From: Prescottella defluvii
Lineage (GTDB): Bacteria; Actinomycetota; Actinomycetes; Mycobacteriales; Mycobacteriaceae
Assembly (NCBI RefSeq): GCF_000738775.1
Contig: NZ_JPOC01000002.1
Span: 1-64,000 of the forward strand
Reading direction: 5' to 3'
DNA length: 64,000 nucleotides
Position numbers and translations under genes: made by a program. Under the pieces are notes generated by a model. That model did not search any database. It saw only the letters and a list, made by a program, of their open reading frames with translations, and was not told the DNA's origin. Of this stretch, positions 18,032 to 25,682 are shown piece after piece (position 1 is the first letter of the stretch; the number at the start of each line of letters is the position of its first letter).

Positions 18032-18976
18032 ATGTCCACAAACATGCAGTACGTGACCCTCCCCGGAACCGATCTCGTCGTCTCGACGGTGTCGTTGGGC
18101 TGCAACAACTTCGGTTTCCGAACCGATGCGGCCGGGTCCCAGGCCGTCGTCGATGCGGCTTTGGAGCAGGGCATCACGCTCTTCGACACCGCCGACATCT
18201 ACTCCGCGGGCGAGTCCGAGAAGTTCCTCGGAGCCGCGCTCGGCAGCCGTCGCGACCAGGCCGTGATCGCTACCAAGTTCGGCGGACCGATGAACGAGGA
18301 GGACAAGGGTTCCTCCCCCGACTACGTCCGACGCGCCTGCGACGCCAGCCTGCGCCGACTCGGTGTCGACCACATCGACCTCTACTACCAGCACATGCCC
18401 GACCCGACCGTGCCGATCGAGGACACCCTGGGCGCGCTCGACGAACTGGTCCAGGCCGGCAAGGTCCGCCACGTGGCGTGTTCCAACACGTCCGCGAAGG
18501 GCATCGCCGAGGCAGTCGCCACCTCCCGTGAACGTGGACTCCCCCGCTTCGTCGCAGCCCAGATCGAGTGGAATCTGCTCGAGCGCAAGGTCGAGAACGA
18601 CATCGTGCCGACCTGCACCGAACTCGACCTCGCCGTGATCCCGTACTACCCGCTGGCCGCCGGACTGCTCACGGGCAAGTACCGCCGGAACATCGAGTTC
18701 CCGGCGGGCTCACGCTTCGACAAGTCGGAGTACTTCGCCGCCACCGCGACCGAGGCGGCACTGACGCGCGTCGAGGAACTCCTCACGCTCGCGAGCAAAC
18801 TCGACCGCAAGCTGTCCGAGATCGCCGTCGCGTGGCTGGACGCCAAGCCCCAGGTCGCGTCCGTGCTGATCGGTTGCTCCACCCCCGACCAGGTCATCCG
18901 GAACACCTCGCACCTGCGTCGCCCGCTCGACGAGGACGAACTGGCCCTCATCGACGGGTTCCTCGCACAGCACTGA
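18032..18976 (+). CDS. aldo/keto reductase
   Basis: A 314-residue NADPH-dependent oxidoreductase of the AKR superfamily (TIM barrel). The expected residues are present: FDTADIYSAG (Asp and Tyr of the catalytic tetrad), VIATKFGG (Lys), YYQHMPDP (the active-site His position of the YqkF/Tas-like branch), and the C-terminal cofactor loop IGCSTPDQVIRNTSHL. It reduces carbonyl compounds; the substrate is unknown. ATG 18032 has AGGAG 5 nt upstream. It is monogenic and ends in a strong terminator shared with fabH. Confidence 0.88.
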   Translation: MSTNMQYVTLPGTDLVVSTVSLGCNNFGFRTDAAGSQAVVDAALEQGITLFDTADIYSAGESEKFLGAALGSRRDQAVIATKFGGPMNEEDKGSSPDYVRRACDASLRRLGVDHIDLYYQHMPDPTVPIEDTLGALDELVQAGKVRHVACSNTSAKGIAEAVATSRERGLPRFVAAQIEWNLLERKVENDIVPTCTELDLAVIPYYPLAAGLLTGKYRRNIEFPAGSRFDKSEYFAATATEAALTRVEELLTLASKLDRKLSEIAVAWLDAKPQVASVLIGCSTPDQVIRNTSHLRRPLDEDELALIDGFLAQH

Positions 18977-19004
18977 CCCGGCACGGTCCCGGTCCCGAAA
19001 ACGC

Positions 19005-19039
19005 GGTGGGCCCGCTCGATTCGATCGAGCGGGCCCACC
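19005..19039. terminator. bidirectional terminator between aldo/keto reductase and fabH
   Basis: A perfect 16-bp stem, GGTGGGCCCGCTCGAT with ATCGAGCGGGCCCACC, and a TCG loop lie between two convergent genes. It can serve both strands. Confidence 0.85.
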
Positions 19040-19056
19040 GGGACAGTCGAGAGCGT

Positions 19057-20073
19057 CTAGTCCTGCGCGAGCGGCGGCAGGGTGACGACCTGACCCGCGT
19101 ACGACAGGCCGGCACCGAAGCCGACCAGCAGCGCCAGCTCGCCCGGCTTCGCCTTGCCCGTGCGGATCACTTCCTCCATCGCCAGCGGGATCGACGCCGC
19201 GGACGTGTTGCCGGTATCGGCGATGTCGTCGGACACGGGCACCGACTCGGGCAGCTTGATGCTGCGCGCGATGACCTCGTTGATGCGGCCGTTCGCCTGG
19301 TGCGGGATGAACGCGCCCAGATCCTCCATCGCGACACCGGCCCGCTCGAGCGCCTGCGTCGCGACCTTGCCCATCTCGAAGGCGGCCCAGCGGAACACCG
19401 CGGTGCCCTCCATCTTGATCCACGGACGCTGCGACGGGTCGTTGGCGAACGAGAGCCAGTCCGGCTCCTGGCGGATGGCCTGCGACTGCGAGCCGTCGGA
19501 ACCCCAGACGACGGGGCCGATGCCCGCGACGTCGCTCGGGCCCACCACGACCGCACCCGCACCGTCACCGAAGATGAACCGCACCGAACGATCGGTGGGC
19601 TCGGTGCTGTCGGACATCCGCTCGACGCCGATCACGAGGACGTACTGCGAGGTGCCGATCCGGACCATGTCGGACGCGACCGACAGCGCGTAGCAGAAGC
19701 CTGCACACCCGGCGGTGACGTCGAACGCCGCAGCGCCCCCCGTTCCGAGGGTGTCGGCGACGATCGCGGCGCACTGCGGCGTCTGCGACGGGTAGGTGGA
19801 GGTCGCGACGATGACCGCGCCGATCTGCTCGCCGGTGAGGCCGCTCGCCTCGAGTGCCTTGCGACCGGACGAGATCGCCATCGCGAGGACGCTCTCCTCG
19901 TCGTTAGCGAATCGTCGGTTCTTGATCCCGGAGCGCGACTGGATCCACTCGTCGGTGGAGTCGATCAGTTCGCAGATCTCGTCGTTGCTCACGACCCGCT
20001 GCGGGCGGTAAACACCCAGACCGAGGATGGCGGACTGCCGGACCTCGGTTGAGTTCGAGATCTGCGCACCCAT
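19057..20073 (-). CDS. fabH: 3-oxoacyl-ACP synthase III
   Basis: A 338-residue thiolase-fold ketosynthase that condenses acyl-CoA with malonyl-ACP to start FAS-II, in mycolata linking FAS-I products to mycolate elongation. The catalytic triad is complete: C123 (TAGCAGF), H258 (PHQANGR) and N289 (GNTSAAS). The C-terminal GFGAGLSYAGQVV is typical. Its length matches the family. It is transcribed alone, with an unusually long upstream region that carries helically phased repeats. Confidence 0.93.
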   Translation of the reverse strand: MGAQISNSTEVRQSAILGLGVYRPQRVVSNDEICELIDSTDEWIQSRSGIKNRRFANDEESVLAMAISSGRKALEASGLTGEQIGAVIVATSTYPSQTPQCAAIVADTLGTGGAAAFDVTAGCAGFCYALSVASDMVRIGTSQYVLVIGVERMSDSTEPTDRSVRFIFGDGAGAVVVGPSDVAGIGPVVWGSDGSQSQAIRQEPDWLSFANDPSQRPWIKMEGTAVFRWAAFEMGKVATQALERAGVAMEDLGAFIPHQANGRINEVIARSIKLPESVPVSDDIADTGNTSAASIPLAMEEVIRTGKAKPGELALLVGFGAGLSYAGQVVTLPPLAQD

Positions 20074-20526
20074 GTTTGGTCTCCTCTACTGCGTACTCTC
20101 ACGACGACGCCCACGCGGCGACGTTCCCCCCGACACGGTACTTCGCCCCACCTGCAGGCTGTGTTACTCGGGTCCCTGTATTTGAATGCGGCGCGTCGGC
20201 GGTCGACACACGCCGGCCGGCGACCGGCCGACCCCCTGGGCAGGCGCGACGACGACGGCGGCACTCCGGAACCCCGTCGAACGAGACGGGGACAAGAGGG
20301 GAACAAGGGTCGGACAAGACCCGGACAAGACTCGCGATCCGTGACATCTCTTCCCATTCCGGCAATTTCGAGATGGGTGCCACGGCCCTTATTGCAATTC
20401 CGGAATGACCATTCGGAGAATGGGCATTCCTGTTAGCCTTTTATCCGCCCGCCGGAGCGCCCGAGCGACCGGCGTAGTTTCGTAACACCTGGCAGGGGCC
20501 GATTTCCACCGAGGATGGGAACACCC
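20074..20526. other. divergent regulatory region of fabH and the DUF4185 gene
   Basis: About 450 bp with no gene. It contains the 11-bp phased ACAAG array (20289-20331) and a less GC-rich stretch around 20350-20445 with repeated ATTCCGG-type words and a TGTTAGCCT sequence resembling an extended -10 for the rightward gene. The promoter call is weak. Confidence 0.4.
20289..20331. repeat. four helically phased direct repeats (ACAAG every 11 bp)
   Basis: ACAAG occurs at 20292, 20303, 20314 and 20325, exactly 11 bp apart, mostly as GGACAAG(A). The array reads CTTGTCC on the fabH strand. One-turn spacing puts all copies on one face of the helix, as in the direct-repeat boxes of OmpR/PhoB-family regulators. 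It lies about 215-260 bp upstream of the fabH start. Confidence 0.6.
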
Positions 20527-21645
20527 GTGAGACGAACCCGATTTCGATCCGTCATCGTGTGCGCACTGTGCTCGACCGCGCTTCTCGCCGCATTCCCCGG
20601 CCCCGCCGGCGCCGACCCCAATACGGTGAATCCCATTCCGGTGTTGAACGGAACGACCGGACTGCCGATACTCCACGGGCGCAGCCAGGCCGTCGCGCAG
20701 GCCACCGGCCTGCTCAGCGCCAACCGCACCCAGGACTACAACGTGCTCGGCACCGACCTCGGGATCATGTGGGACAACGGCGACGGACAGGTGCTGACCG
20801 CCTTCGGCGACACGGCCGGCCTCGGCCTCCCGAATCTGCTCGCGGGCAGCCTGTGGTCCTGGCGCAGCAACATCCTCGTCCGCAGCACCGACCGCGAGCT
20901 CTCCGACGGAATGACCTTCGACAACTCCCCACGCGACATCCTCGGCCAATCCAAGGAACTGGTGCCGAGTCCGAAGATCCCGTTCGTCGAGATCAGCCGC
21001 ATCCCGACCGCCGGGGTCGCGGTCGACTCCGTGCAGTACATGAGCCTCATGTCGGTGAAGCAGTGGGACGAGCCGGGCAAGTGGAAGACCAACTACTCCG
21101 AACTCGCGTTCTCGACCGACAACGGCGAGAACTGGGTGGAGGCGCCCGAGACCCGGCGTCCGCCCGTCGGCGGAAACGCCAACTTCCAGATGGGAGCGTT
21201 GGTCCGGGACGGCGGCTTCGTCTACCAGTACGGCACGCCCGCCGGCCGGGGCGGTCTGGTCTACCTCGCCAGGGTCCCCGAGAAGCACATCCGCGATCTC
21301 GACGCCTACGAGTACTGGGACGGCGGCAAGTGGGAGCCCAAGAACCCCGACCTGGCCACGCCCATCGTCTTCGGCGGCGTCGGCGAGATCTCGGTGCAGT
21401 ACAACTCGTTCCTCGGGCAGTACGTCCTGCTCACCACGGACCACCGGAACTCCGTCGTGATGCGCCGCGCACCCGCCCCCACCGGACCGTGGGGCGCCGC
21501 CGAGGTTCTCGTGGACGGCAACGAACTGCCGTCGATGTACGGGGCGTACATCCACCCGTGGTCGTCCGGGCCGGACCTCTACTTCCTCACCACCGTGCAC
21601 TCCAACTACAACGTCCTGCTGATGCGCACGACGCTGCAGCGGTGA
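20527..21645 (+). CDS. secreted DUF4185 protein (beta-propeller-like)
   Basis: A 372-residue exported protein. A signal peptide covers residues 1-28 (RFRSVIVCALCSTALLAAFPGPAGA). The mature part contains the repeating aromatic/Asp pattern expected of a five-bladed propeller (IMWDNGDGQVLTAFGDT, SNILVRSTD, FSTDNGENWVEAP, YQYGTPAGRGGLVYLARV, SVQYNSFLGQYVLLT). DUF4185 proteins are secreted or surface proteins of unknown function in mycobacteria and relatives, possibly carbohydrate-related. GTG 20527 is preferred, with GGGA 6 nt upstream; ATG 20515 would add four residues. Confidence 0.8.
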   Translation: MRRTRFRSVIVCALCSTALLAAFPGPAGADPNTVNPIPVLNGTTGLPILHGRSQAVAQATGLLSANRTQDYNVLGTDLGIMWDNGDGQVLTAFGDTAGLGLPNLLAGSLWSWRSNILVRSTDRELSDGMTFDNSPRDILGQSKELVPSPKIPFVEISRIPTAGVAVDSVQYMSLMSVKQWDEPGKWKTNYSELAFSTDNGENWVEAPETRRPPVGGNANFQMGALVRDGGFVYQYGTPAGRGGLVYLARVPEKHIRDLDAYEYWDGGKWEPKNPDLATPIVFGGVGEISVQYNSFLGQYVLLTTDHRNSVVMRRAPAPTGPWGAAEVLVDGNELPSMYGAYIHPWSSGPDLYFLTTVHSNYNVLLMRTTLQR

Positions 21646-21721
21646 GAAACGTCGGCGCGCTCGTCACGAACCGCTGCTACCGTCCCGAGCAAACACTTGG
21701 TTTGTATTGCGAGGAGACGAC

Positions 21722-22159
21722 ATGGAGCAGCAGCAGCAGAGCACCGATCCACGCGGTGAGATCCAGGACCTCCTGGCCCGCATCGCGCAGCTCGCCGACG
21801 ACGGCACCGTCGAGGAGTACCTCGAGAACTTCACCGCCGACGCGGTCTGGGAGTCACAGCCCAACCCGGTGACCGGCATGGCCGCGCAACTCCGCGAGGG
21901 TGTCGCGTCGATCGAGGAGGGCGTGCGCGAACGCCGGGCCGGCAGCGTCCAGGGGCCGGGCACGTCCAGCCGGCACGTCATCACCACCGTCGCGGTCTCG
22001 CTCGACTCGGACGTCGCGGCGTCGTCGACGGCGTACTGGCTGTTCTTCCGCGACACCACGACCGAACCGCGCCTGGCCGGGGTGGGCCGCTACGACGACA
22101 CCCATCGGTTCGAGGACGGCCGCTGGAAACTCGCCCACCGCCGCATCACCGTCGGCTGA
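21722..22159 (+). CDS. SnoaL-like (NTF2-fold) protein
   Basis: A 145-residue cone-shaped alpha+beta-barrel protein. The helix IQDLLARIAQLADDGTVEEYLENFTADAVWES, the middle HVITTVAVSLDSD and YWLFFRDT strands, and the closing RFEDGRWKLAHRRIT are typical of SnoaL-like/ring-hydroxylating small-subunit-like domains. It may be a small-molecule isomerase or binding protein; the ligand is unknown. ATG 21722 has GAGGAGA 6 nt upstream. Its stop lies 7 nt before an inverted repeat of the 41-bp family. Confidence 0.75.
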   Translation: MEQQQQSTDPRGEIQDLLARIAQLADDGTVEEYLENFTADAVWESQPNPVTGMAAQLREGVASIEEGVRERRAGSVQGPGTSSRHVITTVAVSLDSDVAASSTAYWLFFRDTTTEPRLAGVGRYDDTHRFEDGRWKLAHRRITVG

Positions 22160-22165
22160 TCTCCC

Positions 22166-22228
22166 CGCGTTTTGCGCACTTGTCGCGAGTTTCCGGGTCC
22201 CTGGAGCGCGACAAGTGCGCAAAACGCG
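22166..22228. repeat. inverted pair of the 41-bp-period dispersed repeat
   Basis: A 22-bp arm (CGCGTTTTGCGCACTTGTCGCG, 22166-22187) is followed 41 bp later by its exact reverse complement (22207-22228), with a 19-bp spacer containing TTTCCGGG. The pair can form a perfect 22-bp hairpin between the SnoaL-like gene and a methyltransferase gene. The same element occurs at 51509-51571, and a direct-repeat version at 46326-46430. Confidence 0.9.
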
Positions 22229-22268
22229 AGAGGGGCGGGGATACGGGGGCGGGGATACGGTCGTAGCC

Positions 22269-22889
22269 ATGAACGCTGAGGACTGGGACGAACGCTATTC
22301 ACAGGCCGACATGGTGTGGGGCACCCCGCCGAACCCGGTGGTCGTCGAGTTCGTGACGTCGCTGCCCGCCGGCCGGGCCCTCGACCTCGCGTGCGGCGAG
22401 GGGCGGCACGCACTGTGGCTCGCGACGCGGGGCTGGGAGACGACGGGCGTCGACTACTCGAGGGTCGCGATCGAGAAGGCCCGCGAGATCGCCACCCAGG
22501 CTCCGCGACGGGTGCGCGAACGCCTCACGTACGTCGTCGACGACATCACGTCGACCGACGTCTCGGACTACGACCTGGTCCTCATGATCTTCGCCCACCT
22601 GGCGCCGCCACAACGGCGCGCACTTGTGAGTCGCGTCATCGACTCGCTGAAACCTGACGGAATCCTCATGATTCTCGGCCACGACGCGCTCAACCACACG
22701 CAAGGCGTCGGCGGCCCGCCCGATCCCGAAATCCTTTACACCCCTGAAGATCTGAAGGATGATCTGAACGGGCGCCTCGACGTCACGGTGGCCGAACGAC
22801 GCTTCCGCGACGTCGAGGGCGGGACGGCGATCGACGCACTCCTGGTCGCGCGCAAGCCCACCCTTGGCAGCCAACTTAATCGCGGGTAA
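22269..22889 (+). CDS. class I SAM-dependent methyltransferase
   Basis: A 206-residue methyltransferase of the tellurite-resistance-TehB/UbiE-like type. Features are the N-terminal WDERYSQADMVWGTPPNPVVVEF, motif I ALDLACGEGRHALWLA, GVDYSRVAIEKA, DDITSTDVSDYDLVLMIFAHL and the carboxyl block GGTAIDALLVARK. The acceptor substrate is unknown. ATG 22269 was chosen because the frame upstream runs through the inverted repeat and is not protein-like. Its 3' end is 11 nt before the putative fadE5 operator. Confidence 0.82.
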   Translation: MNAEDWDERYSQADMVWGTPPNPVVVEFVTSLPAGRALDLACGEGRHALWLATRGWETTGVDYSRVAIEKAREIATQAPRRVRERLTYVVDDITSTDVSDYDLVLMIFAHLAPPQRRALVSRVIDSLKPDGILMILGHDALNHTQGVGGPPDPEILYTPEDLKDDLNGRLDVTVAERRFRDVEGGTAIDALLVARKPTLGSQLNRG

Positions 22890-22914
22890 CATCGGCTAAG
22901 TTACCGACGAGTAG
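22885..22914. promoter_or_regulatory. candidate TetR-family operator upstream of fadE5
   Basis: The 14-mer TTACCGACGAGTAG (22901-22914), read on the other strand as CTACTCGTCGGTAA, matches 11 of 14 positions of the palindrome in front of the local tetR gene and is related to the one between fadA2 and fabG4. An overlapping inverted repeat, GGTAAC-n8-GTTACC, starts at 22885. The fadE5 ATG is 66 nt downstream. Confidence 0.5.
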
Positions 22915-22980
22915 CTACTTGGGCGGTACTAGACGGAAAAGCAAGACCGCACCGACGCAGTGCCACTTCAGGGAGAAAAC

Positions 22981-24816
22981 ATGGGCCACTACAAGAGCAA
23001 CGTCCGCGACCTCGAGTTCAACCTCTTCGAGGTACTGGGTCTGGACAAGCTACTGGGTGAGGGCGCCTGGGGCGATCTGGACGCCGACACCGTCAAGGAC
23101 ATGCTGTCCGAGGTCGCGCGGCTCGCCGAGGGCCCGCTGGCCGAGGCGTTCGCGGACGCCGACCGCAACCCGCCGGTGTTCGATCCGGAGAAGCACGAGG
23201 CGACCCTGCCGGAGTCCTTCAAGAAGTCGTTCAAGGCGATGTGGGACGCCGAGTGGTACCGCATGGGCCTGAGCGAGGAGATCGGTGGCGTTCCGGTTCC
23301 CCGTGCACTCGTGTGGGCCATCTCCGAGATGATGCTGGGCGCCCAGCCCGCTGCGTTCATGTACCAGGCCGGCCCGTCGTTCGCGGACGTCCTGTTCCAC
23401 AACGGCACCGACGAGCAGAAGCAGTGGGCGGCCACCTGCGTCGAGCGCGGCTGGGGCGCCACGATGGTCCTGACCGAGCCGGACGCCGGTTCCGATGTGG
23501 GCGCCGGTCGCACCAAGGCCATCAAGCAGGACGACGGCTCCTGGCACATCGAGGGCGTCAAGCGGTTCATCACGTCCGCCACGTCGGACGACCTGTTCGA
23601 GAACATCTTCCACCTGGTCCTGGCCCGCCCTGAGGGCGCCGGACCCGGCACCAAGGGCCTGAGCCTGTTCTTCGTCCCGAAGTTCCACTTCGACTTCGAG
23701 AAGAACGAGCTCGGCGACCGCAACGGCGTCTTCGTCACGAACGTCGAGCACAAGATGGGCCTCAAGGCGTCCACGACGTGTGAGCTCACGTTCGGTGGCC
23801 ACGGCGTCCCGGCCCAGGGTTGGCTCGTCGGCGAGGTCCACAACGGCATCGCCCAGATGTTCGACGTCATCGAGCACGCTCGAATGATGGTGGGCACCAA
23901 GGCCATCTCCACACTGTCCACCGGATTCCTCAATGCGCGCGACTACGCCAAGGAGCGCGTCCAGGGCTCCGACCTGACGCAGATGACCGACAAGTCCGCC
24001 CCGCGCGTCACCATCACGCACCACCCGGACGTGCGCCGCAGCCTCGCGATGCAGAAGGCGTACGCCGAGGGCCTGCGCGCGGTGTACCTGTACACCGCGG
24101 CGCACCAGGACGACGAGGTCGCCGCGCTGGTCTCCGGCGCCGACAAGGAGACCGCGTTCCGCGTCAACGATCTGCTGCTGCCGATCGTCAAGGGCGTCGG
24201 CTCCGAGCGGGCCTACCAGTACCTGACCGAGAGCCTGCAGACCCTCGGCGGTTCCGGCTTCCTGCAGGACTACCCGATCGAGCAGTACATCCGCGACTCG
24301 AAGATCGACTCGCTGTACGAGGGCACCACCGCCATCCAGGCGCAGGACTTCTTCTTCCGCAAGATCGCTCGCGACCGGGGCGTCGCCCTGGCCCACGTGG
24401 CCGGCGAGATCAAGAAGTTCATCGACAGCGAGGCGGGCAACGGCCGGCTCAAGACCGAGCGGGCGCTGCTCTCGACCGCCCTCGAGGACGTGCAGGGCAT
24501 GGCCGCGGTCCTCACCGGCCACCTCATGGGTGCGCAGGAGCAGCCCACCGAGCTGTACAAGGTGGGTCTCGGCTCGGTGCGGTTCCTGATGGCCGTCGGC
24601 GACCTGTTGGTCGGCTGGCAGCTGCTGCGTCAGTCCGAGATCGCCATCAAGGCGCTCGACGAGGGCGCGTCCGACAAGGACAAGCCGTTCTACGAGGGCA
24701 AGGTCGCGACCGCGTCCTTCTTCGCGAAGAACGTGCTGCCCGAACTGACCGCGACCCGCACCATCCTGTCGCACCTCGACAACGACATCATGGAGCTCGA
24801 CGAGGCCGCGTTCTGA
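22981..24816 (+). CDS. fadE5: long-chain acyl-CoA dehydrogenase, FadE5-like
   Basis: A 611-residue flavoprotein that makes the trans-2 double bond in acyl-CoA in the first step of beta-oxidation. The start [19 protein letters not shown] is nearly the signature of M. tuberculosis FadE5 (Rv0244c), a broad-range enzyme of about 611 residues. Other features are [16 protein letters not shown] (FAD/substrate contact), a long insert typical of the ACAD10/11-like subgroup, [17 protein letters not shown] and the catalytic Glu in [13 protein letters not shown]. The ATG is preceded by GGGAGAAAA. It stands in the fadE5-fadA2-fabG4-htdX neighbourhood but is separated from fadA2 by the ATPase/Pip and VanW genes. 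Confidence 0.93.
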   Translation: MGHYKSNVRDLEFNLFEVLGLDKLLGEGAWGDLDADTVKDMLSEVARLAEGPLAEAFADADRNPPVFDPEKHEATLPESFKKSFKAMWDAEWYRMGLSEEIGGVPVPRALVWAISEMMLGAQPAAFMYQAGPSFADVLFHNGTDEQKQWAATCVERGWGATMVLTEPDAGSDVGAGRTKAIKQDDGSWHIEGVKRFITSATSDDLFENIFHLVLARPEGAGPGTKGLSLFFVPKFHFDFEKNELGDRNGVFVTNVEHKMGLKASTTCELTFGGHGVPAQGWLVGEVHNGIAQMFDVIEHARMMVGTKAISTLSTGFLNARDYAKERVQGSDLTQMTDKSAPRVTITHHPDVRRSLAMQKAYAEGLRAVYLYTAAHQDDEVAALVSGADKETAFRVNDLLLPIVKGVGSERAYQYLTESLQTLGGSGFLQDYPIEQYIRDSKIDSLYEGTTAIQAQDFFFRKIARDRGVALAHVAGEIKKFIDSEAGNGRLKTERALLSTALEDVQGMAAVLTGHLMGAQEQPTELYKVGLGSVRFLMAVGDLLVGWQLLRQSEIAIKALDEGASDKDKPFYEGKVATASFFAKNVLPELTATRTILSHLDNDIMELDEAAF

Positions 24817-24831
24817 TTCTCTGAACGACGA

Positions 24832-24864
24832 GAACCCCCGTGCACATCGCGTGCGCGGGGGTTC
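24832..24864 (+). terminator. terminator after fadE5
   Basis: The stem GAACCCCCG with CGGGGGTTC, partly extended by GCAC/GTGC, is followed by TTTCGTTC. It lies just downstream of the fadE5 stop. Confidence 0.8.
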
Positions 24865-24954
24865 TTTCGTTCGGTGCCCACGCGCGGACGGCGCCGGTGT
24901 GTTTGGCTGTTCTTGTTGACGCCCTGCCACCGGACCCGAGGTTGGTGACCAGCA

Positions 24955-25680
24955 GTGACCAGCAATGACGACCCGTACTCGCCGCCCGCTGCGCCGCCGG
25001 CCGTGCTCGCCGAGGGCCTGACCCGGCACGGCACCCTGGGGCCGGTGTTCGGTCCGGTGAACCTGCGGATTCCGTTCGGCGGACTGGCCGTGATCCAGGG
25101 GTTCGCGGGTTCGGGCCGCACCTCCCTGCTGCTCACCCTCGCCGGGCGGATGAAGCCGTCGGGCGGGCGTCTCACCGTGATCGGACGCACCGGGCCCGCC
25201 CGGATCCGTGCGGTGTCCGCGATCGCCGGATTCGCCGGCATCGACACCATCTCCGAATCGGTGACGGTCCGCGACCTCATCACCGAGCAGATCCGCTGGG
25301 ACGCACCGTGGTATCGGCTGATCCGCCGGGCGGGCCCGCGCGAACTCGAGCAAGTGTGCGCGCCGGTGTTCGGAGATCGGCCGCTGCCGCGGCTCAACGA
25401 CTACGTCAGCGATCTCGACGAACTCGACGCAATGCTGCTGCGGATCGCCGTCGCCGACACCCAGGTTCCCCCGGTGTTGCTGGTCGACGACCTCGAACAG
25501 GTCCGGGACGAGTACGACCGCGCCGCGCTGGTCGACCGCCTCGCGGCACTGGGCGCCCGCCAGACGGTGATCGCATCCGCCGTCAACCCACTGCCACCGG
25601 GTTCGCCCGCCCACGAGTTCCACCCGCTGGCCGACACCGCGGCCACCGTGAACGGCTCGAACCCCGGAAGCGAGGAGTAG
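24955..25680 (+). CDS. ABC-type ATPase-like protein paired with a YhgE/Pip membrane protein
   Basis: A 241-residue nucleotide-binding-domain-like protein. A Walker A-like GFAGSGRTSL lies near residue 50 (Arg replaces the usual Lys), the LSGGQ-type signature is degenerate (DLDELDAMLLRIAVAD), and VLLVDDLEQV is a Walker B-like segment without the usual following Glu. The altered catalytic motifs suggest weak or no ATP hydrolysis. The next gene starts 2 bp later, so the two probably form one export-like complex. The GTG start at 24955 was chosen from the frame; a nearby GTGACCAGCA duplication makes the start slightly uncertain. Confidence 0.7.
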   Translation: MTSNDDPYSPPAAPPAVLAEGLTRHGTLGPVFGPVNLRIPFGGLAVIQGFAGSGRTSLLLTLAGRMKPSGGRLTVIGRTGPARIRAVSAIAGFAGIDTISESVTVRDLITEQIRWDAPWYRLIRRAGPRELEQVCAPVFGDRPLPRLNDYVSDLDELDAMLLRIAVADTQVPPVLLVDDLEQVRDEYDRAALVDRLAALGARQTVIASAVNPLPPGSPAHEFHPLADTAATVNGSNPGSEE

Positions 25681-25682
25681 CC

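Noticed and set aside
22885-22904. GGTAAC-n8-GTTACC as a separate operator
   Set aside because: Half of it is part of the fadE5 TetR-like site and the other half is the stop of the preceding gene; kept as a note in the operator entry.
23050-25623. Long minus-strand open frame opposite fadE5
   Set aside because: It is the GC-rich mirror of fadE5: Arg/Gly/Val-heavy, without domains, SD or logical neighbours.
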